Source: a virus
Length of the DNA stretch: 49,334 bases
Reading direction: 5' to 3' (one strand)
Virus record (IMG/VR): IMGVR_UViG_3300036828_000682
Location: 1 to 49,334 of that record
The notes beneath the pieces were generated by a model, which saw only the letters and a list, made by a program, of their open reading frames with translations, was not told the origin of the DNA and did not search any database. Positions 40,401 to 48,557 of the stretch are shown here, one piece after another (within the stretch, counting starts at the first letter, position 1; every line of letters starts with the position of its first letter). The position numbers were made by a program, and so were the translations under genes.

Positions 40401-40890
40401 GGTTGGCCGCTCCCACGGCCGCGGTGCACATGCCGGTGCCGGTGGTCGAGACTCCGGAACCGGGAGCACCGATCCCCCAGGAGCGGAAGCCGGTTGACGC
40501 CCTGTGCCGGCCCTGGACTTGCGAATCCATGATCCACATCCAGCCGTTCATCTGCACCATGCCCACGCGCCCGCCCGACAGTCCGGAGATAATCGGGGTC
40601 GTGATGTGGTCCGGATCGACGTAGATAGCGCACGGATGAGGGCCAGTCGCAGCGTTGGCCGCAATGTAGTAATCGCCGTTGACCCCACCGCTGCAGGCGC
40701 CAGAGTGCGCGTAAGCGGGTCCGTTCAAGGCGAACTTCTGGGGATAGCCCCAGCGAGAGAGCAGCTTGCCTTGCTGCCCCGTGCGCCAATTCTGCGCGAG
40801 GAGGTAATCGGTGATCGGGGTTTTGTCGCCTGGTGGCAGGAGATTGAAGCCCCCACCCAGCAACTGGATTTCTTTGCGGACGTAGCTCAC
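37435..40890 (-). CDS. tail nozzle / tail tube stabilisation protein
   Basis: About 1151 residues from GTG 40890 (TTG 40899 adds three). The N-terminal part (QNWRTGQQGKLLSRWGYPQK, GSRLFYTEPNLPQYWPG, ERSIWYLAGDPDTG, GAYDYFVAPNSLRRCSP) has the repeated blade pattern of phage nozzle beta-propellers such as P22 gp10. The C-terminal half repeats a beta-sandwich unit four times, each including YxExYEAAxG/ExxGGxVWDS-type turns near residues 735, 880 and 1025. Lies downstream of connector-type genes as expected for a short-tail hub. Confidence 0.7.
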   Translation of the reverse strand: MSYVRKEIQLLGGGFNLLPPGDKTPITDYLLAQNWRTGQQGKLLSRWGYPQKFALNGPAYAHSGACSGGVNGDYYIAANAATGPHPCAIYVDPDHITTPIISGLSGGRVGMVQMNGWMWIMDSQVQGRHRASTGFRSWGIGAPGSGVSTTGTGMCTAAVGAANPSGPVGPTYQFYCTFETADASYETNPGPPTAPLAVALHDVNLSAFPVSTDPLMVGGAVNIYATGGTLVSPYLVQTALNAVSAPAVVWSTNDLTVTNQGFVMPTTNDLPPAGSGMVGPYFSRLYAWKGSRLFYTEPNLPQYWPGSADNQIGNWVNVGLDGEDIMWVTIHANVLVIYKERSIWYLAGDPDTGTLEILEDGTGLVSPFAVVCAGAYDYFVAPNSLRRCSPNLGRTEDISGEIRPLFTSHSVNAGPLTTPGNILPGSLWVAGVTSLDAYAIALGFAMGKLYVSYSENVAAGSSSVLLVYEEQAKRWLYHRNGLGTQRFTGFLFDGVMMQGLTGDGVSTALSYNLDDFRIFYVQDEHPGSPVPIECVYQSHYEDCGLPDNQKCWLEFVIDYAIKGADTANVAVGFDNLPAAVIGTLASTAGARKSQNFPLGASGTLAKNISIAFDCLTTDQVEIHNVYLYYYVEARLALVASSIPTDLGSGLVKQCKELMLDVDATYGDVNVSLSSDLPGNAIAVRQTPTVATGGRAVWKYPFPVTEGFLWKLALNAVTGPFRLYGARLLMRVIGVYVEAYEAAAGFVWDSMELTFESGITHVPRAYAIALAATPVKQFRELSFEIDTFNADVTVDFLTDLPTNVQTVRNTWTVNTGTAGRRFVRLTIAAGFNPTVIGRMCRIRIHGINKFILYEMSVEVLAQGLYIEDYEGAGGAVWDSREQDFGSQKPKEAREIEIDCDIPAGLGNVTAVLYSDLPGYTMAAVYTSAAITTIGRQKIVLPLTTGAAPFDYPIGINWRLIVGGGSSFAQYGARLKVRELGTYLTSLEVLGGGVWDSTPLDLGTERYKDFRRLEFDVLTDTTGTATLNLYTDQNGTMALQFTTTITTSAARKTVRIPLTPGIRGRLVQVEIVGAGVRLFSGRIWWRAMNDAKAEWAWFELPIEPTPAVFSWVPFPVNPTASTPEQWFWAKVLSVDETENKWAWVDVSIADVAA

Positions 40891-40896
40891 GCTCCG

Positions 40897-40903
40897 CAAT
40901 TCG
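40897..40903 (-). promoter_or_regulatory. CGAATTG box six bases before a GTG start (site 5)
   Basis: CGAATTG, six bases, then GTGAGC at 40890; 16 of the 19 bases from the box to GTGAGC match the site at 3775-3781. There is no Shine-Dalgarno at normal distance. Confidence 0.45.
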
Positions 40904-40913
40904 ACTAAAAGGG

Positions 40914-41525
40914 CTATCCGACGCCGTAAAGGTGTTCGATGATGGCTTCGTACAGCTTCCCGCGCTCCTCGAAGTGCGCGGCCATCTCGGGCTTACAAGC
41001 GTCGGATTCTTTGCCGCGGGCGCCGGCGAGCATCGCGTACGTCGCCCAATCCTGCAAAACTGTGGGGAGTGCGACCGTGGGGTTGCCGAGGTTGATCGTT
41101 GCCGGGTACACTTCGCAAATCTGGCTGATGGTCCCCCCCACGGTCGGATTCGGGTAAAGGACAAGCTCCTCGGTGCCGGCGTCGAGGGAACATCGCGTTG
41201 CGGGTCCGGAGGTAAACGACCACGAGTTATCCATGGCCCAGAGTTCCCGCACGGGAGTCATGCGGAGGAGCTGCGCGCCCAGCCATACGGCCAGGGTGAA
41301 GACGTGGGCGGCCGGCAAGTTGTACGCGGCCGTGCCGGCGAACGCCGTCATGGACGTGTCGAACTTAATGAACACTCCACTCGCGTAAGCGATCTTCTGC
41401 GCCGCTTCGTCGGCCCATTGGTAGAGTTCGTTCACTGTGACCCAGGTCGAGGCCAGCGCGATATCTGCAGCGCCCTGAAAGCCCAGCCGGTAAAGCGCGT
41501 CGGCCACTGCCAGCGACGTATCCAT
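40914..41525 (-). CDS. head-tail connector protein, copy 4
   Basis: 203 residues, TAATG-coupled to the upstream gene. An N-terminal helical part (VNELYQWADEAAQKIAYASG) and a beta-hairpin pattern (FAGTAAYNLPAAHVFTLAVW, GTEELVLYPNPTVGGTISQI) ending with a long helix (YAMLAGARGKESDACKPEMA). This resembles P22 gp4-like adaptor proteins that join the portal to the tail hub. Last of four connector-type genes in a row. Confidence 0.6.
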   Translation of the reverse strand: MDTSLAVADALYRLGFQGAADIALASTWVTVNELYQWADEAAQKIAYASGVFIKFDTSMTAFAGTAAYNLPAAHVFTLAVWLGAQLLRMTPVRELWAMDNSWSFTSGPATRCSLDAGTEELVLYPNPTVGGTISQICEVYPATINLGNPTVALPTVLQDWATYAMLAGARGKESDACKPEMAAHFEERGKLYEAIIEHLYGVG

Positions 41526-42199
41526 TACTGTTCCCCCAGAAGCGCAGCGAGGTCGTACTTTCTCAGCTCGAAGGGCGGCATGTCATAGCGCGAGCCGCGG
41601 TTGCGGTATGTACGTACGTAGTCACCGTAGTGCTGCGCCGAAGAGAGGAAGCTCGCGAAGTTCTTGAGCGCCTTCTGGAACTCAATGCCGCCCTCCACTT
41701 GCCGCAAGCGGTAGATGGCGTACTGAATGAGGCACGGATGGTATTCCGTGGGGATTTCGGGCACGTCCCCGTCGCCAACCATCACCACAGGAGCGCGCGC
41801 ATAGGTCACGGTGAGAAAACCGGCGCCCACATGCTGCTGGTAGAGCCCGATGAATCCCGCTCCCAGCGACATATAGCGTGACGGCCCGCCTGGTGAAGAG
41901 ATCCACTGCGGGTCGAGCGAGTTGAGGTCGGCCACGGTCGCCGGCCGAACCTTCACGCCCAGCCCGTCCATGATGCGCAGAGGTGCTATCCAGTCGGGAA
42001 ACAAGGCCAGCATGTTATAGAAGGTCTGCCCGCCCGTCAGGGTCCACGTTGCAGTGACTTCGAGCCCGAGGGTCAACACGCAAAAGAACCGCTGCGCTTC
42101 GTTGAGCGCGGCCGTGATTTCGAGCGCTGGATAGAACACGGGTGCAGCGCTCTCGTTCAATCGCTGGGACACCCTTGCTCTCATTACCGAGAGCTGCAT
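41525..42199 (-). CDS. head-tail connector protein, copy 3
   Basis: 224 residues from ATG 42199; an internal ATG at 42184 is possible. ALNEAQRFFCVLTLGLEVTA, TWTLTGGQTFYNMLALFPDW, VTYARAPVVMVGDGDVPEIP and EYHPCLIQYAIYRLRQVEGG show the adaptor pattern: helix, hairpin, then a C-terminal helix carrying conserved polar residues. Probably forms a ring under the portal. Confidence 0.65.
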   Translation of the reverse strand: MQLSVMRARVSQRLNESAAPVFYPALEITAALNEAQRFFCVLTLGLEVTATWTLTGGQTFYNMLALFPDWIAPLRIMDGLGVKVRPATVADLNSLDPQWISSPGGPSRYMSLGAGFIGLYQQHVGAGFLTVTYARAPVVMVGDGDVPEIPTEYHPCLIQYAIYRLRQVEGGIEFQKALKNFASFLSSAQHYGDYVRTYRNRGSRYDMPPFELRKYDLAALLGEQ

Positions 42200-42202
42200 G
42201 GG

Positions 42203-42916
42203 TTACTCCTGCGATCGCCGGCTGTAGCCGGGAGGGGTCGGGTAGCTCGCCGGTCCCTGGTATTTCTGGAGTTCGTTCATTTTGGCGCCGGGTTGCTTGT
42301 GCAGCTCGACGCGCAGCATTTCGTTGATGCCGCTCGTGAACAGACTCTCGAACGCATTCATGCCGGCGTAGTCTTTCTTGAGTGCCAGAATGTCCGCGCG
42401 GACGCCGTTGATGATTACTTGACTGGGGATCCACGGGAGAGGGGATGCCGTGGTTGCCGCGGGGTCGAAGTTCGGCGGGATCGCCGTATAACGAATCGGG
42501 TGACTCACGATCACGCTGGGAATCGGGTAGAGTTCCACCTGATGCAGTGGCGGGGTTGCCGTGGTATCTTCGGCCATCGAATAGATGAAGGTCCCAGGTG
42601 CGCCGGCAACGTTGGCAACGTCGAGCCTGCCAGGATACAGGAGATTCAATTCGGCCTGCAGGTATGGCCGCATGGGGAAGTTGCCGACGAGATTGTTGAC
42701 TTCCAAAAGGATTTTCAGGTTTGCAGGCAACGGAAAGATAGCCCGGTTCCCAGCGGTTCCCACGGTGGTCGTAATCGTGCCGTTCGTGTCCAGCGCCTTC
42801 CACGGGTGCGCATCGAGGATTACCTGATATCGCCCCTGGATGAATTGGTCGAGGAGATCGAGGTCGACGTCCTCGCCCCACTTCTGTGCCTGCAGTCTGA
42901 TTTGTCCGAACGTCAT
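42203..42916 (-). CDS. head-tail connector protein, copy 2
   Basis: 237 residues from ATG 42916 with GAGGGA upstream. Clear paralogue of the next upstream gene: both begin MT(F/W)GQ(I/L)R, share LDLLDxxxxGRYxV and the C-terminal PLPxxxxQVIINGVRADILA-type helix. Adaptor or connector fold expected. The leader region (TCGAACAAGCCAATTGAGGG) also resembles that of copy 1. Confidence 0.65.
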   Translation of the reverse strand: MTFGQIRLQAQKWGEDVDLDLLDQFIQGRYQVILDAHPWKALDTNGTITTTVGTAGNRAIFPLPANLKILLEVNNLVGNFPMRPYLQAELNLLYPGRLDVANVAGAPGTFIYSMAEDTTATPPLHQVELYPIPSVIVSHPIRYTAIPPNFDPAATTASPLPWIPSQVIINGVRADILALKKDYAGMNAFESLFTSGINEMLRVELHKQPGAKMNELQKYQGPASYPTPPGYSRRSQE

Positions 42917-42954
42917 CTAAAGCTCCCTCAATTGGCTTGTTCGACAATCGAGGT

Positions 42955-43896
42955 TCAGTACGACTTACCCGCGCCAACGCCCCAGTTGTTCGCGTAGCCG
43001 CGGGTAACCCGCGCCATACGATGCCGGGTGAAACGCGCAGCCATCCGGAGACTCGGTTTAGCCCGCCGCTCGGTATGTTCGACCATCAAAAGCCGATGGA
43101 GTTCGGCCTCAAACTGTGCTTCGTAACCTTGCGCTTGCGCCATCTTGCCGTGCCATAGGGCGATATCGGCGCGCACGCCGGCGAGCAACACGGCTTGCGA
43201 AACGAACGGTAATGGGCTTTGCGCCAGGTTGGTGCCGTTGAAACCGTAGGCTGCGCGCAAGTACTCGACCGTGTAGCCGCGGGCAACCCGGGGAGGAGGG
43301 TAGAGTTCGATGACGTGGACGGTTGCCCCGCTCGGGGTTTCGATCGAATCCTCTATTTCGGCCCAGCATTCCGGATCCCCTACCAGTGTGCGGATGCCCG
43401 CGGCCTGGTCGAGTTCGGCTTGCGTGAACTGCTTCAGCGGGAAGCCCGTCGCCGGATCGAGAATCGCCTCCACCGCCTTGCACTCGAACGGCAAGGGATA
43501 CATATTGCGCATGAGGACGTACCCAGCTCCGATGGTGGTGCCGCCCTCATAGGGTCGATCGAGGCTGAAGCTGGTTGCGGACGACCACGCAACCACGGTG
43601 TACAGCGCGGTATCGCCTGGTCGGTAGAACCCTTGGCCAACGGTGCCCGCAGTCGTCCACACGGTTCCGGCGCCGGTCACCGTGGTCGAGCCCGCCGTGA
43701 GCGTCACCGTGTCCGTGGTGGACTGGTAAGCCGCTTGCGTTTCGAGCGTGGTGCGCGCACGGATGCCGGTCCAGTCGCCGGCTTCGAGTACTTGCTCGTA
43801 GCGTCCGTTGAGCCAGGCGTCGAGTAGATCGAGCGATGGAGCCACGGTGCCGGCCGGCGTTTGCAGAAGCTGGAAACGCAGTTGGCCCCAGGTCAT
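42955..43896 (-). CDS. head-tail connector protein, copy 1
   Basis: 313 residues from ATG 43896 with GTGAGGGA upstream. MTWGQLRFQLLQ, LDLLDAWLNGRYEQVLEAGD, an inserted beta domain (TVTLTAGSTTVTGAGTVWTT, YRPGDTALYTVVAWSSATSF), then the adaptor C-terminus PLPFVSQAVLLAGVRADIAL and a basic tail with ARFTRHRMARVTRGYANNWG. Longest of the four connector-type proteins; the insertion could contact the tail or capsid. Confidence 0.65.
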   Translation of the reverse strand: MTWGQLRFQLLQTPAGTVAPSLDLLDAWLNGRYEQVLEAGDWTGIRARTTLETQAAYQSTTDTVTLTAGSTTVTGAGTVWTTAGTVGQGFYRPGDTALYTVVAWSSATSFSLDRPYEGGTTIGAGYVLMRNMYPLPFECKAVEAILDPATGFPLKQFTQAELDQAAGIRTLVGDPECWAEIEDSIETPSGATVHVIELYPPPRVARGYTVEYLRAAYGFNGTNLAQSPLPFVSQAVLLAGVRADIALWHGKMAQAQGYEAQFEAELHRLLMVEHTERRAKPSLRMAARFTRHRMARVTRGYANNWGVGAGKSY

Positions 43897-43916
43897 AGAT
43901 TTTCCCTCACAATGGA

Positions 43917-43923
43917 CAATTCG
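43917..43923 (-). promoter_or_regulatory. CGAATTG box (late-gap motif, site 6)
   Basis: In the 34-base gap before ATG 43896. Six bases after the box is a GTGAGG that coincides with the ribosome site and could open a 5-codon leader ORF whose TGA overlaps the ATG. Confidence 0.4.
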
Positions 43924-43930
43924 CCCGGAT

Positions 43931-46792
43931 CTACCTGACGCTCACCTGTTGTGGATCACCCGTCCAAACACGCCCGCCGCCCGAGTAGCGCCACACGGCG
44001 CCGTAATCGCCCAATGGAACGGTAGAGACGACGCAAGGGCTCACGGTACAGGTGTTGGAGTATTGCGTTCCGCCGATGGCCGTCATGGTCAGAGTGACGC
44101 TCGTGGCGCCGGCGAAGGGCGTCAAGTCGAAAACAAAAGAGGGGTTGCGTGTTCCAGTCGATAGCGTCGTCACAGTCCCCGATGTGTTCAAGTTGCTCGC
44201 ATCGGAGGGGAACTCAAACCACGGAGAGTTAGTGGCATCCTGCGGGTAGTAACAGAGCACGCGATAGGGGTACGAGCCGGTAGCCAGCGAGGAAAAGGTA
44301 ACCGATCGTTGCCGTGCGCCTCCACTGTCCGTCTGCCGCTGCCATACTGCGCTCACCTGGAGATCCACGCTGCAGGCTCTTGTGTCCGGTGCAAGGTAGG
44401 AGATTTTCACCGAGGACGCAGATACCGACGTGGCGATACGGCTGACAATTCCTAAATCGCTTTCCAGCTTCGCGAGGTTGACGCCCGCGGAGCACGGAGA
44501 CGTTGTGGTCGCGGTGCAGGTATAGTCGTCAACCGCGACGTTCGCCAGTCCCGCCGCCGCCTGTCGTGATGCCACTGTAGCGGCTACCGGGTTGGGCCAG
44601 ATGTCGCCGGTGGGCATAGGGCCAGGGGAGGAGCCGGCAGAGTATCCACTGACTTGACCTTGAGTAAGGTCGTACCAGGTTATTCCATCCGCAGTGCTTT
44701 TGCCCCCTATCATCATGTTGCCAGCCCATTTGTATCCAGTCGCGCCCGCCAGTTGCGTCGCGGACTGCAAGGCGCCTAGAAAGGTCGTAGACGCCTGCGC
44801 GGGCACGCGGGCATGTGCCCCGTTGACGTTGCCTTCGTCCTGCGTCCAGAGAATCCCGTACGTGTCGGGGTGTCCTACGCTCGCGTGCATCACGTTGTTC
44901 GTCACCCAGTGGCCCTCGCTGTAGGATGCCCCGCCGCCGAATAACTCAATGGACGGGATGTAGATTATGCCCCCGGTTGCCCGTGCGTCCATGATCCCGA
45001 GGGTGTTGTGGTCAATAACCAAATCCTCGCAGCCGGGACTGTCGATAAAGTAACCGGACGCCAGGCTCGGATTGCACTGCGCGGGAGAGCATCCCGAGTA
45101 GCGAAACTTCCCAATGTCCCAACTCAAATTGTGGGTGAAGGCGATGCGCCGATTGGCCGTGTTGTCGGGAGGTCCAACGTTGTCAAATGGTCGAACGGCC
45201 ATGCAATCGAACAAAAACGCCCCGTGCTTGAATAAATTGCCAGTAATCAACCAATCGGCGTTGCCGCTAGTGGATGACGTGGAGAGCGCGGTGTTGATCC
45301 CAGACACCAGGATCGCGGGACCTTCGTTCTGCGTGGCCCACCAGCCCGACAGCGTGTTGCCCTGGAACAGAAACCTGTAGGTTCCCTTGCTCTCGATTGG
45401 CTGTCGGGTGAATCTGGAGATGCCGTCCCACGTTACGCCGGGTAGCGCGCCGGGAAACTCCGGTTTCATCTTAGTCAACTGCATCGCGAACGTGGAGCGC
45501 GTAATCGCGATGTCGTTCGCTCCGTGCGCACCCGTCAACTGCTCGGAATAGAAGCCAAAGCCCGTAGCGTCGATGAAGGTGTTCTCGATCAGGTAGTTTC
45601 CGATTCCGCCTTCGATGCTCTGGATTCCAAGCGCATAGTAACCCGCAGCGCCCGCATCCAGATTCCAGAAGTAGCTACCGATCTCCGCGAGGTATTGGCC
45701 TTCCTGAATGATTCCAGCGACCATGCCGGAGCCCGCGTTTCCACCGCCATTGGTGCCGTCGATCAAGATGCGATCCAACACGATGTACTTCGGCCCTGCG
45801 CCGGTATAGTCGTTGTTTTGCCCAAGGTAAAACGGTGCTCCCCAGATTTGCCCGAGAACGGTTTGATCCGTGGACATGCGCAGATTTTCAAACCACCAAT
45901 GGTGGGGTCTTCCGCTGTCCATGTTGGCGTAAAAATGCTGCGCACGAGCGGAGATTTGCGAGCTGAATAAAGGCGTCTCCGCCTGAAAGGTGACCATCTT
46001 ACTCGCCCACTGCGGACCCGTGCGGTGTCCGAACGGTGGAAAGTCCGCAGCCCCCGTGCTCAGCGGACGAACAACAATCCAAGGGTGTGTGGGGTCATCG
46101 ATACCGGAAGTTCCGGGGTAAGCGGCCTTACCTACGACGTAGTAGCCGGTTCCCAGGCCATCGGCTTCAACTTGGCAAACCGACGCTTGCGGAAATTCGA
46201 TCACGGTGGCGTAGCCGACTGCTGTCAGCACGCGCTGAAAACTGTCTCCGATCGTGACATCGAAATTCCATCCATGTCCGGTTGGAGATGCCACATTCGC
46301 CGCCGCGACACAGTGGTTGCTCCCATTCACGATCATCGAAACGATGGTGTAAGCACTGGTGTCCGGATGCGCTGGACGGTAGACAGAAGTCGCAGACGGA
46401 TAAACGGGGTGGCCCGGATCTGCGAGAGTCGTGAAGCTGCGCTCGCCTGAACCGCATCCGTTAACGTGACAGACGTTGGCATAGTTGTTGTCGTTCGTCC
46501 AGGCCGTCACGAGGTAGTAATAAGTGATCCCCGGCGTGAGCCCATAAAGAGAAAAGCTCGCGGCGTTTCCGCCAGGCGGATGAGCGTTCGCGACCGTTGC
46601 CTGTGTCGCGTAGGGATAAGTCCCGCTGACGGTGCCGTACAGAACTTGCACCCAATCATTCGCCGTGTCCACCGTGTAATAGATCCGCGCGCCGGAGTGG
46701 TCGAGGTCAAGCACGGCAACGTTTGAAATCGTCGGCACTTGCGCGAGCGCTGATGAGGCCGCGAGGATGAGAAGAAGAAGTAGGTATCTCAT
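43931..46792 (-). CDS. Sec-exported beta-helix protein
   Basis: 953 residues from ATG 46792. Signal peptide MRYLLLLLILAASSALA, cleavage before QVPTIS. Then a fibronectin-III-like domain (about 20-105: VLDLDHSGARIYYTVD, YGLTPGITYYYLVTAW). A long right-handed beta-helix (about 280-640) repeats turns such as IENTFID, ITRSTFA, FQGNTLSG, ITGNLFKH and IDHNTLG, and C-terminal Ig-like strands have Cys pairs. It looks like acidobacterial secreted polysaccharide-binding proteins. In a virion operon it could be a surface-modifying or receptor-related protein; export is inferred from the leader. Confidence 0.7.
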   Translation of the reverse strand: MRYLLLLLILAASSALAQVPTISNVAVLDLDHSGARIYYTVDTANDWVQVLYGTVSGTYPYATQATVANAHPPGGNAASFSLYGLTPGITYYYLVTAWTNDNNYANVCHVNGCGSGERSFTTLADPGHPVYPSATSVYRPAHPDTSAYTIVSMIVNGSNHCVAAANVASPTGHGWNFDVTIGDSFQRVLTAVGYATVIEFPQASVCQVEADGLGTGYYVVGKAAYPGTSGIDDPTHPWIVVRPLSTGAADFPPFGHRTGPQWASKMVTFQAETPLFSSQISARAQHFYANMDSGRPHHWWFENLRMSTDQTVLGQIWGAPFYLGQNNDYTGAGPKYIVLDRILIDGTNGGGNAGSGMVAGIIQEGQYLAEIGSYFWNLDAGAAGYYALGIQSIEGGIGNYLIENTFIDATGFGFYSEQLTGAHGANDIAITRSTFAMQLTKMKPEFPGALPGVTWDGISRFTRQPIESKGTYRFLFQGNTLSGWWATQNEGPAILVSGINTALSTSSTSGNADWLITGNLFKHGAFLFDCMAVRPFDNVGPPDNTANRRIAFTHNLSWDIGKFRYSGCSPAQCNPSLASGYFIDSPGCEDLVIDHNTLGIMDARATGGIIYIPSIELFGGGASYSEGHWVTNNVMHASVGHPDTYGILWTQDEGNVNGAHARVPAQASTTFLGALQSATQLAGATGYKWAGNMMIGGKSTADGITWYDLTQGQVSGYSAGSSPGPMPTGDIWPNPVAATVASRQAAAGLANVAVDDYTCTATTTSPCSAGVNLAKLESDLGIVSRIATSVSASSVKISYLAPDTRACSVDLQVSAVWQRQTDSGGARQRSVTFSSLATGSYPYRVLCYYPQDATNSPWFEFPSDASNLNTSGTVTTLSTGTRNPSFVFDLTPFAGATSVTLTMTAIGGTQYSNTCTVSPCVVSTVPLGDYGAVWRYSGGGRVWTGDPQQVSVR

Positions 46793-46795
46793 GGC

Positions 46796-47938
46796 TTACA
46801 TCGTGTAAGGCAGGCTCACAGTGGCTCCAAGAAACAGCGTGCCGTCCGTGGCCGTGGTACTTGCATCCCGCGCAATTTGAATCGTCATGAAGTTTTTGGC
46901 GCTGGGCGTGCTGGCAGCGCACCCGGTTACAACAGGAGAAACCACGTCCAGGATTCCGACCGCATAAGCTCCCCCCGCGAGCGTGTGAGAGGTTTGCGTG
47001 GCCGTGTTGTAGCTCATGGCCGTTCCTGCGAAGAAATTGAAGCCTCCCCCGGCGTTACACGAGACGGAGTAGTCGGTGACAAAGAGGCCTGCGCCCGATC
47101 CGTTGTCTCCGTCTAGCGACACGAGAGCGCCAACCGAAACCGCGCCCGTCCAATTCTGCGGAATTGGCACAGTCAGCGTTGCGTAGTTCCCCGCGCCCAT
47201 TCGGATGAGGCAGCGATTACTCTCCGAAAACTGGTAGCCTGTTGTGGAATACCATCCATTCGCGCCCGCATAGCATGTGTTGCTGCCGTTGGAGTTCAAG
47301 GTGATTCCCGATGGGTACCAAACCTCATTCGGACTTGTTTTCGTCCCTCCAGCGCCGCCGCCGGCGCTCAGAATCCGCCATCCGCCCGATGATCCGAGAG
47401 TCGAGTTGTAGGTTAGCCAAACATCTTCGCCGCTTGCCCACTGGGTTGTGGTCGGATTCGAGGTGCCGTCATTTTGGAAAACCGGCTTCGCTCCGTTGCC
47501 CGCGTCCAATGTAATCGCCCCGCCGCCCGTCACCGGGGTAATGCCCGACACGAGAAGCCTCATGCTTTGCGTGTAGGTTGTGATGGGAAGTCCGGAAGAA
47601 GCGCAGACGTACGCAGACGAACTCGAACTGGTCACGAGGCAGGTATTGTCTACGCCGCTCTGCACGTTGATCCGGAGTGAGGTACTGTCTGCGCTACTTC
47701 CGGCCGCGCCCGCTGGTCCGGTTGGCCCCGCTGGCCCCGCTGGACCCACAGGGCCTTGACTCCCCGTGCTTCCCGCTGGTCCCTGAACGCCCTGAATACC
47801 CGGTTGCCCCTGAATGCCCTGGACGCCCTGTGGGCCTGTTGGACCCGCTGGGCCGACGTTCTGCGGGGTGCCGTATTGGATCGATTGCGCGCTCGCGAGC
47901 GCGGCCACCATAAGAATTGAAAAAACGAAACGTTTCAC
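46796..47938 (-). CDS. Sec-exported collagen-like fibre protein
   Basis: 380 residues from GTG 47938. Signal peptide [18 protein letters not shown], then about 17 consecutive G-x-y triplets ([20 protein letters not shown] and onward, residues 29-85) that can form a collagen triple helix. A C-terminal beta domain follows ([40 protein letters not shown]) typical of trimeric fibre heads. Phage tail fibres with collagen stems are known, but a Sec leader on one is unusual. Its GTG start lies six bases after a CGAATAG box. Confidence 0.75.
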   Translation of the reverse strand: MKRFVFSILMVAALASAQSIQYGTPQNVGPAGPTGPQGVQGIQGQPGIQGVQGPAGSTGSQGPVGPAGPAGPTGPAGAAGSSADSTSLRINVQSGVDNTCLVTSSSSSAYVCASSGLPITTYTQSMRLLVSGITPVTGGGAITLDAGNGAKPVFQNDGTSNPTTTQWASGEDVWLTYNSTLGSSGGWRILSAGGGAGGTKTSPNEVWYPSGITLNSNGSNTCYAGANGWYSTTGYQFSESNRCLIRMGAGNYATLTVPIPQNWTGAVSVGALVSLDGDNGSGAGLFVTDYSVSCNAGGGFNFFAGTAMSYNTATQTSHTLAGGAYAVGILDVVSPVVTGCAASTPSAKNFMTIQIARDASTTATDGTLFLGATVSLPYTM

Positions 47939-47944
47939 GTTTCG

Positions 47945-47951
47945 CTATTCG
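47945..47951 (-). promoter_or_regulatory. CGAATAG box six bases before a GTG start (site 7)
   Basis: CGAATAG-CGAAAC-GTGA on the minus strand, in the 19-base gap before the collagen-like gene. The third exact case of box, six bases, GTGA. No Shine-Dalgarno. Confidence 0.45.
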
Positions 47952-47957
47952 CCCGGT

Positions 47958-48170
47958 TCAGACCTTCAGTGCTGTAAGGATGTCGCGGCAAGCCTGCTGG
48001 AAGCTTCGCGTCAGTTGCTCAGTCGGTAGATACACCAGACCCAAGGGAGATCGAACCGGCAAACCCTGCACCTGTGCCGCGGCAATCAGAGCGCCGAATG
48101 CCTCTTCGATTGCGCAGTCTTCCGCGCCTTCGGCCGTGATCTCCGGTTTCGGTACCTTGATAACTGGCAT
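47958..48170 (-). CDS. unknown small virion-operon protein
   Basis: 70 residues from ATG 48170, directly after the stop at 48172. MPVIKVPKPEITAEGAEDCA, then helical IEEAFGALIAAAQVQGLPVR and EQLTRSFQQACRDILTALKV. No family. It lies between small virion candidates and the collagen-like fibre gene. Confidence 0.55.
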   Translation of the reverse strand: MPVIKVPKPEITAEGAEDCAIEEAFGALIAAAQVQGLPVRSPLGLVYLPTEQLTRSFQQACRDILTALKV

Positions 48171-48171
48171 G

Positions 48172-48555
48172 TTAGCCGCTGACGACTTCGCAGCTTACCG
48201 AATAGGTGTAGCTCGATGCATCGCCCACCGCGACATTCACGTCCCAGATGCAAGGGAGAAGACGCGCCACGGTTTCCTTTACGTCGCCCGCCGGCGTTTG
48301 CGAGGAAGTCGAGAGTTCGTAGACGAAGACACCGGTGGTGATGACGGCCCCGCCGCCCGCGTTCAGCTTTGCCGGGGTGAGAGTGGCCTTGTCGTAGCCA
48401 CGAATGAAGACGGTAAGCCCGCCCGTGCCGCTCGCCGCGGTGACGACGAGGTACACGCGCAGAAAGCAACTTTCGGCGTCACTCTGCCGCACGCACGCCG
48501 TAGTGGCCGTGCGTGCTGCAGAGGTAAGGAGGATCCTTCCTGCTTTGACGTTCAT
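48172..48555 (-). CDS. small beta-rich virion candidate
   Basis: 127 residues from ATG 48555, two bases after the preceding stop. MNVKAGRILLTSAARTATTA, GTGGLTVFIRGYDKATLTPA, AGGGAVITTGVFVYELSTSS and VNVAVGDASSYTYSVSCEVV suggest a beta-sandwich. Position just after the capsid gene suggests a head-decoration, head-completion or fibre-base role. No family recognised. Confidence 0.6.
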   Translation of the reverse strand: MNVKAGRILLTSAARTATTACVRQSDAESCFLRVYLVVTAASGTGGLTVFIRGYDKATLTPAKLNAGGGAVITTGVFVYELSTSSQTPAGDVKETVARLLPCIWDVNVAVGDASSYTYSVSCEVVSG

Positions 48556-48557
48556 GA

